Origin: Xanthomonas citri pv. mangiferaeindicae
GTDB lineage: Bacteria > Pseudomonadota > Gammaproteobacteria > Xanthomonadales > Xanthomonadaceae
Reading direction: 5' to 3'
Length of the DNA stretch: 64,000 bases
Assembly: GCA_002240395.1 (NCBI GenBank)
Contig: CP016836.1
Coordinates: 2,852,001-2,916,000 of the forward strand
The notes below the pieces were generated by a model. It saw nothing but the letters and a program-made list of their open reading frames with translations, did no database searches and was not told the origin of the DNA. This document shows positions 59,850 to 64,000 of the stretch, one piece after another. How positions within the stretch are numbered: the first letter of the stretch is position 1; every line of letters begins with the position of its first letter. Made by a program: the position numbers and the translations under genes.

Positions 59850-60511
59850 GGGCGAGTGTCCGTGGTCAGGCGCAGCAGGTCGTCGGCGATGGCCTCGGGC
59901 TGGGGCGTCTCGCCGTTGAGGACGCTGCCCGAGACCACGCCGGCCATGCGGCCCTGCGGGTCGAGCACCGCCATCGAGGCGCTGTGGTCGATCGTGTAGG
60001 CGCCGGCCGGCGCGTCGCCGCGCAGCGGCACTTTGGCGAACACCATCGACAGCGCGCGCGTGAAGCGCTCGAGCGTCGGCAGGTCGGCGGTCGCGGCGAG
60101 CGTGTCGCGGTGGAACGCGTGCGCATAGTCGCCGAGCCGCTGCGGCGTGTCGCGCTCGGGGTCCACCGACACGAACAGCACCCGCGGCCGGGTCGCCTCC
60201 GGCAGCGCTTCCCAGCGCCGCTGGGCCTGCGCCAACTGGGTCAGTGTCATCGGGCACACGTCGGGGCACTGGGTGAACCCGATGAACACCAGGGTCCAGT
60301 GCCCGGCCAACGCGCTGGTCGGCAGCGGGGTGCCGTCGGCCTGCTGCAGTTCGATCTGCGGCAATGCGCGCGGCTGGGGGTAGAGCTGCACGACCTGCAG
60401 CGGTGGGCGATCGGCGACGGCGCCGCCGGTGAAGTAGCGCTGCGCTGCGATCAGGCCGAGCCCGCCGGCGAGCGCGATGCACAGGATCACGAGGGTGGTG
60501 CGGTTGAACAT
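59846..60511 (-). CDS. Sco1/SenC/PrrC-type copper chaperone
   Basis: A 221-residue thioredoxin-fold protein anchored by one N-terminal transmembrane segment (about 7-24). The copper ligands are Cys82 and Cys86 in TQCPDVCPMT and His176 in TIDHSASM, as in Sco proteins that deliver copper to the CuA site of cytochrome oxidase. It is the first gene of a sco-psd pair. TATGAT with a GCCCGG discriminator (60549-60544 on the minus strand) lies 32 bases upstream. Confidence 0.93.
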   Translation of the reverse strand: MFNRTTLVILCIALAGGLGLIAAQRYFTGGAVADRPPLQVVQLYPQPRALPQIELQQADGTPLPTSALAGHWTLVFIGFTQCPDVCPMTLTQLAQAQRRWEALPEATRPRVLFVSVDPERDTPQRLGDYAHAFHRDTLAATADLPTLERFTRALSMVFAKVPLRGDAPAGAYTIDHSASMAVLDPQGRMAGVVSGSVLNGETPQPEAIADDLLRLTTDTRP

Positions 60512-60543
60512 CCGTCTGGGGCCGCCGAGTCGAGGGACCGGGC

Positions 60544-60549
60544 ATCATA
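60544..60549 (-). promoter_or_regulatory. -10 element of the sco-psd operon
   Basis: TATGAT on the minus strand, followed by GCCCGG. A perfect palindrome GCGCGCACGTGCGCGC (60554-60569) sits just upstream, where an operator or -35 would be; it could be a site for a regulator. Confidence 0.4.
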
Positions 60550-60603
60550 GCCCGCGCGCACGTGCGCGCCCGGCGGCACGCGGGAGCGCGGCGGCCGCTG
60601 ACC

Positions 60604-60609
60604 TATAAT
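60604..60609 (+). promoter_or_regulatory. -10 element of prmB
   Basis: A perfect TATAAT followed by CGCCGGCC, 38 bases before the prmB ATG. No clear -35. It matches the ffh and rpsP -10 regions over eleven bases. Confidence 0.5.
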
Positions 60610-60646
60610 CGCCGGCCATCAAGCCGTCCCCCGAGCCGCGCGCGCC

Positions 60647-61600
60647 ATGACCGAAGAACTGCAGACGATCGTCGACCTGATCCGCTATGGCGCCAGTCGC
60701 TTCAACGCCGCTGGGCTGACCTTCGGTCACAGCTACGACAACGCGATCGACGAGGCCACCCAGCTGACCCTCCACGCATTGCACCTGCCGCACGACCTGA
60801 GCCCGGTCTACGGGCAGTCGCGGGTCACGTTGGCCGAGAAGGAAGACGTGCTGGGCCTGTTCCTGCGTCGCATTGAGGAGCGGATCCCGGCGGCCTATCT
60901 GACTGGCGAGGCGTGGTTCGCCGGCCTGAGCTTCAAGTCCGACCGTCGTGCGCTGGTGCCGCGCTCGCCGATCGCCGAGCTGATCCTGTCCGGCTTCGAG
61001 CCGTGGCTGGGCGGCCGCGAAGTGCGCCGCGCGCTGGATCTGTGCACCGGCTCGGGCTGCATCGCGATCGCGATGGCCCACCACAACCCCGATTGGCACG
61101 TCGACGGCGTCGATCTCAGCGACGAGGCGCTGTCGCTTGCGGCCGAGAACGAGGCCCGGCTGGAGGTGCGCAACACGCGGTTCCTCAAGTCCGACCTGTT
61201 CGCGGGCCTGCAGGGCGAGCATTACGACCTGATCGTGACCAATCCGCCCTACGTGACCAACGACGAGACCGATGCGCTGCCGCGCGAGTACGGCTACGAG
61301 CCCGAGATGGGCCTGCGCGCCGGGGACGATGGTCTGGACCTGGTGCTGAAGATCCTGCGCGACGCGCCGCTGCATCTGACCGAGGATGGGCTGTTGATCT
61401 GCGAAGTCGGCGAGTCCGAGCAGCATCTGATCAAGCTGCTGCCCGAGCTGCCGTTGCTGTGGGTCGAGTTCCAGGTCGGGCAGATGGGCGTGTTCGTCGT
61501 CGAGCGCCGCGACCTGGTCGCGCACAACGCGCGCATCGCGCAGTTGGCGGCGCAACGGGAGACCCGTGCCGCCGACCCGGCTGGCACCGGTCTGTTCTGA
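60647..61600 (+). CDS. prmB: Ribosomal protein L3 N5-glutamine methyltransferase
   Basis: A 317-residue SAM-dependent methyltransferase that modifies L3 at Gln150. LDLCTGSGCIAIAMA is the SAM motif I, VDGVDLSDEAL follows, and TNPPYVTNDE is the N-P-P-Y active site that binds the glutamine amide. The N-terminal helical domain begins TEELQTIVDLIRYGASRF, distinctive for PrmB against PrmC. A TATAAT promoter lies upstream. Placement near aroC is common for prmB in gammaproteobacteria. Confidence 0.95.
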   Translation: MTEELQTIVDLIRYGASRFNAAGLTFGHSYDNAIDEATQLTLHALHLPHDLSPVYGQSRVTLAEKEDVLGLFLRRIEERIPAAYLTGEAWFAGLSFKSDRRALVPRSPIAELILSGFEPWLGGREVRRALDLCTGSGCIAIAMAHHNPDWHVDGVDLSDEALSLAAENEARLEVRNTRFLKSDLFAGLQGEHYDLIVTNPPYVTNDETDALPREYGYEPEMGLRAGDDGLDLVLKILRDAPLHLTEDGLLICEVGESEQHLIKLLPELPLLWVEFQVGQMGVFVVERRDLVAHNARIAQLAAQRETRAADPAGTGLF

Positions 61601-61602
61601 CC

Positions 61603-62133
61603 GTGGGCGCGCTCGGAACGACCGGCAGCCAGCCGGGCACTGAGATTGTGACGGTCCGGCATCCGGTCCGCTGGAGCCTCTACCAGCTCGGTCAACTCGC
61701 ACTCGGCGCCGGACTGATCTCGCTGGTGTTCAACTACGGATACCGCTACACGGTCGACCGGGCCGTCAACACGCCGGCGTTCTATGCCGTCACCCTCGCG
61801 CTGGGGCTGATCGTGTTCGTGATCTGGCGGCGCGACGCGATCCTGGCCCATCGCTACACGTTCAGTCCCCAGGCCATCGGCGTGCGCACCGCCCTGGGCA
61901 TGCACCGGACCTTCCCGACCGCCGACTACGCCTTCGTGCCGGTGCTGCACAAGGTCGTGAACCTGCCAGAGCGCAAGGCCGGCCTGTCGTTCCACGTGCG
62001 CGATCGCCGTCGTGGCCGCAACGTCCGGCACTACACGTGGTGCGGGTTTGCCGCCGATGACTTCGCGAAGGTCGCACGCCTGTACGGCTATGGCGGCGAC
62101 ACGGATTTCCGGCAGGGCGATTTCGGCCGCTGA
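61603..62133 (+). CDS. Small membrane protein of unknown function
   Basis: A 176-residue protein with two hydrophobic segments (about residues 31-46 and 60-76) followed by a basic cytoplasmic part (VRDRRRGRNVRHYTWCGF). I do not recognise the family. GTG 61603 is two bases after the prmB stop, and GTG 61648 is an equally weak alternative; neither has a good ribosome-binding site. Same-strand placement between prmB and aroC suggests co-transcription with prmB. Confidence 0.65.
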   Translation: MGALGTTGSQPGTEIVTVRHPVRWSLYQLGQLALGAGLISLVFNYGYRYTVDRAVNTPAFYAVTLALGLIVFVIWRRDAILAHRYTFSPQAIGVRTALGMHRTFPTADYAFVPVLHKVVNLPERKAGLSFHVRDRRRGRNVRHYTWCGFAADDFAKVARLYGYGGDTDFRQGDFGR

Positions 62134-62239
62134 CCGTCCACACAAACGGTTGTGCGCGCAACCATCCATCCACAGCCCGCACGGGCGCGCTAAGCTTGCC
62201 GGCCCCCGTCTTCCGTCGCTCTGCGCGGCGTCCGGTGCC

Positions 62240-63358
62240 ATGTCCAGCAACCGTTTCGGCCAACTGTTCAGCGTCACGACCTTCGGCGAGAGCCACGGAC
62301 CGGCGATCGGCTGCGTGGTCGATGGGTGCCCGCCGGGCATCGCGCTCGCGCCGGAGGACTTCGCGCATGATCTGGCGCGCCGGGCGACCGGCAAGAGCCG
62401 ACACACCTCGGCACGGCGCGAGGCCGATGCGGTTGAGATCCTCAGCGGCGTGTACGAAGGCACGACCACCGGCACGCCCATCGCGCTGCTGATCCGCAAC
62501 ACGGACCAGCGCAGCAAGGACTACGCGAACATCGCCGCGCAGTTCCGCCCCGGTCACGCCGACTACGCCTATTGGCAGAAGTACGGCATCCGCGATCCGC
62601 GCGGCGGCGGACGTTCGTCGGCGCGCGAGACGACGATGCGCGTGGCCGCAGGCACGATCGCCAAGAAGTGGCTCGCGCAGCGCCACGGCGTCCAGGTGCA
62701 CGGCTGGCTGTCGCAACTGGGCGAGCTGGTGCCGTCGGTGTCCGATCCGCAGGCGATCGACTGGGCCGTGGTCGAGGCCAACCCGTTCTTCTGGCCGGAT
62801 GCGGCGCAGGTGCCCGAGCTCGAGGCCTACATGGACGCGCTGCGCAAGTCCGGCGATTCGGTCGGCGCGCGTGTGACCGTGGTCGCCGACGGCGTGCCGC
62901 CGGGCTGGGGCGCGCCGATCTACGGCAAGCTCGACGGCGACCTGGCGGCGGCGATGATGTCGATCAATGCGGTCAAGGGCGTCGAGGTCGGCGACGGCTT
63001 CGCGGCGGTCGCCCAGCGCGGCAGCGCGCACCGCGATCTGATGACACCGGCCGGTTTCGCATCCAACCATGCCGGCGGTGTGCTTGGCGGCATCAGCACC
63101 GGCCAGCAGATCGTGGTCTCGACCGCGTTCAAGCCGACCTCGAGCCTGCGTCTGCCGACCGATGGCGTCGATGTCGACGGCAACGTGGTCGAGGTGGTGA
63201 CCACCGGCCGCCATGATCCGTGTGTGGGCATCCGCGCCACGCCGATCTGCGAGGCGATGCTGGCGCTGGTGCTGATGGACCAGGCGCTGCGCCATCGCGC
63301 GCAGTGCGGCGACGTCGGCGACGTGGGGCCGCGGATCCCGGGACGCATCGATGGCTGA
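62240..63358 (+). CDS. aroC: Chorismate synthase
   Basis: A 372-residue FMN-dependent enzyme that makes chorismate from EPSP, the last step of the shikimate pathway. Signatures: FGESHGPAIGCVVDGCPPG, RRATGKSRHTSARREAD, FRPGHADYAYWQKYG and RGGGRSSARETTMRVAAG. TAAGCT followed by TGCCGGCC at 62191-62203 is a possible -10. The stop overlaps the next gene by eight bases. Confidence 0.97.
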   Translation: MSSNRFGQLFSVTTFGESHGPAIGCVVDGCPPGIALAPEDFAHDLARRATGKSRHTSARREADAVEILSGVYEGTTTGTPIALLIRNTDQRSKDYANIAAQFRPGHADYAYWQKYGIRDPRGGGRSSARETTMRVAAGTIAKKWLAQRHGVQVHGWLSQLGELVPSVSDPQAIDWAVVEANPFFWPDAAQVPELEAYMDALRKSGDSVGARVTVVADGVPPGWGAPIYGKLDGDLAAAMMSINAVKGVEVGDGFAAVAQRGSAHRDLMTPAGFASNHAGGVLGGISTGQQIVVSTAFKPTSSLRLPTDGVDVDGNVVEVVTTGRHDPCVGIRATPICEAMLALVLMDQALRHRAQCGDVGDVGPRIPGRIDG

Positions 63359-64000
63359 GCCGCGTCCCCGGGTCTGGGTCGCGCAGCCGCTGTTCGACGA
63401 CATCGTCGCGCGGCTGCACGCGCACTTCGATGTCGTGCAGGTGCCGTCGGTCGTCGAGCACGACGCGGCCGCGGTCGCCGCCGCGTTGCGCGACGCCGAC
63501 GGGGCGCTGGTGACGCTCAACGAGCGCATCGGCCAGGCCGAGATCGCCGCGGCGCCGCGCCTGCGTGCGATCGCCAATGTCGGCGTGGGCTACAACAATC
63601 TCGATATCGCCGCGCTGCACGCGCGCGGCATCGTCGCGACCAACACGCCCGACGTGCTCACCGAGACCACCGCCGACTTCGGCTTTGCGATGATGATGGC
63701 CGCCGCGCGCCGCATCACCGAAGCCGAACGCCACCTGCGCGCGGGCCGCTGGCAGGGCTGGAACTTCAAGGGCCTGCTGGGCGCCGATCTGCACGGCAGC
63801 ACGCTGGGCATTCTGGGCATGGGCCGGATCGGGCAGGGCATTGCCCGGCGCGCCGCCGGTTTCGACATGCGCGTGTGCTACCACAATCGCAGCCGCCTGC
63901 CGGCGGAGGTCGAGCGCAGCTGCAACGCGCATTACGTCGAGTTCGATGCGCTGTTCGCGCAGGCCGACCACCTGGTCCTGGTGTTGCCGTACTCGGCTGC
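63351..64000 (+). CDS. D-2-hydroxyacid dehydrogenase, N-terminal part (runs off window)
   Basis: An open frame from ATG 63351 to the window end, at least 216 residues. It begins within the last eight bases of aroC. The catalytic domain half has VGVGYNNLDIAALHARGIVATNTPDVLTETTA, then the Rossmann motif LGILGMGRIGQGIARRA and VCYHNRSRLP. These match the glyoxylate/hydroxypyruvate reductase branch of the D-2-hydroxyacid dehydrogenases. The catalytic His and C-terminus lie outside. A GhrB-like role is likely but not proven. Confidence 0.93.
   Translation, partial: MAEPRPRVWVAQPLFDDIVARLHAHFDVVQVPSVVEHDAAAVAAALRDADGALVTLNERIGQAEIAAAPRLRAIANVGVGYNNLDIAALHARGIVATNTPDVLTETTADFGFAMMMAAARRITEAERHLRAGRWQGWNFKGLLGADLHGSTLGILGMGRIGQGIARRAAGFDMRVCYHNRSRLPAEVERSCNAHYVEFDALFAQADHLVLVLPYSA

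Noticed and set aside
1..64000. CRISPR arrays, insertion sequences, prophage or attachment sites
   Set aside because: No regularly spaced repeats, transposase, integrase or phage genes were found. The tRNA-Thr 3' end is not repeated further on as far as I can see.

Overview
The window is a GC-rich (roughly 68-70%) gammaproteobacterial chromosome segment, most like Lysobacteraceae (Xanthomonadaceae), for example Lysobacter or Luteimonas. That placement is an inference from gene order (ileS-lspA-ispH, ffh...rpsP-rimM-trmD-rplS), long Xanthomonas-type TonB receptors, an EmrAB/NodT efflux set and GC-rich promoter discriminators. Nearly all of it is gene-dense core genome. No prophage, insertion sequence, CRISPR array or rRNA operon was seen.

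Layout. 1-3.6 kb: end of ileS, lspA, a REP-like patch, ispH and tRNA-Thr(CGU). 3.9-6.1 kb: an accessory island with an ATP-grasp peptide ligase, a 64-residue double-glycine precursor-like peptide and a secreted protein; this is the best candidate for an undescribed system (a graspetide-type RiPP cluster). 6.3-10 kb: nucleoside deoxyribosyltransferase-like protein, MASE2-GGDEF cyclase, radA and a PAP2-like membrane protein. 10-14.8 kb: a marR-nodT-emrA-emrB efflux operon with a probable self-operator. 14.9-16.4 kb: a paralogue of the island's secreted protein and a CcsA/YpjD-like membrane protein. 16.5-22.2 kb: ffh, a nitronate monooxygenase and a class IV aminotransferase lodged between ffh and rpsP, then rimM, trmD and rplS. 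22.5-25.7 kb: two divergent PepSY proteins, one fused by overlaps to a response regulator/histidine kinase pair and hslR. 25.7-32.6 kb: WYL regulator, GST, katG with an OxyR-like site, mutS. 32.6-36.5 kb: TonB receptor followed by a di-haem peroxidase. 36.6-41 kb: pncC, an AarF/UbiB kinase, metG. 41-49 kb: two large TonB receptors flanking a DUF2147 protein and apbC; one receptor carries a frameshift, and both have the same unusual palindrome over their -10 region. 49-64 kb: dcd, RDD, HIT, dienelactone hydrolase, rimO, a frameshifted lipoprotein, greB, HerA-like ATPase, secreted hydrolase, mltD-like transglycosylase, psd, Sco1, prmB, aroC and the start of a D-2-hydroxyacid dehydrogenase.

How it works together. 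Many neighbours overlap by 1-4 bases (ATGA, GTGA or TGATG), so translational coupling is the rule: ileS/lspA, nodT/emrA, ffh/NMO/aminotransferase, PepSY/RR/HK/hslR, pncC/aarF, HerA/greB, sco/psd, rimO/hypothetical and aroC/dehydrogenase. Promoters repeatedly show a -10 hexamer followed at once by a GCCGG-like discriminator. Two reading-frame breaks (about 41680 and 53762) each fall in a four-base G/C run and are each repaired by one extra base, so either sequencing error or true inactivation must be considered.

Limits: everything is read by eye. Family names rest on motifs I recognise, start codons on Shine-Dalgarno spacing and overlaps, and no database search was possible.
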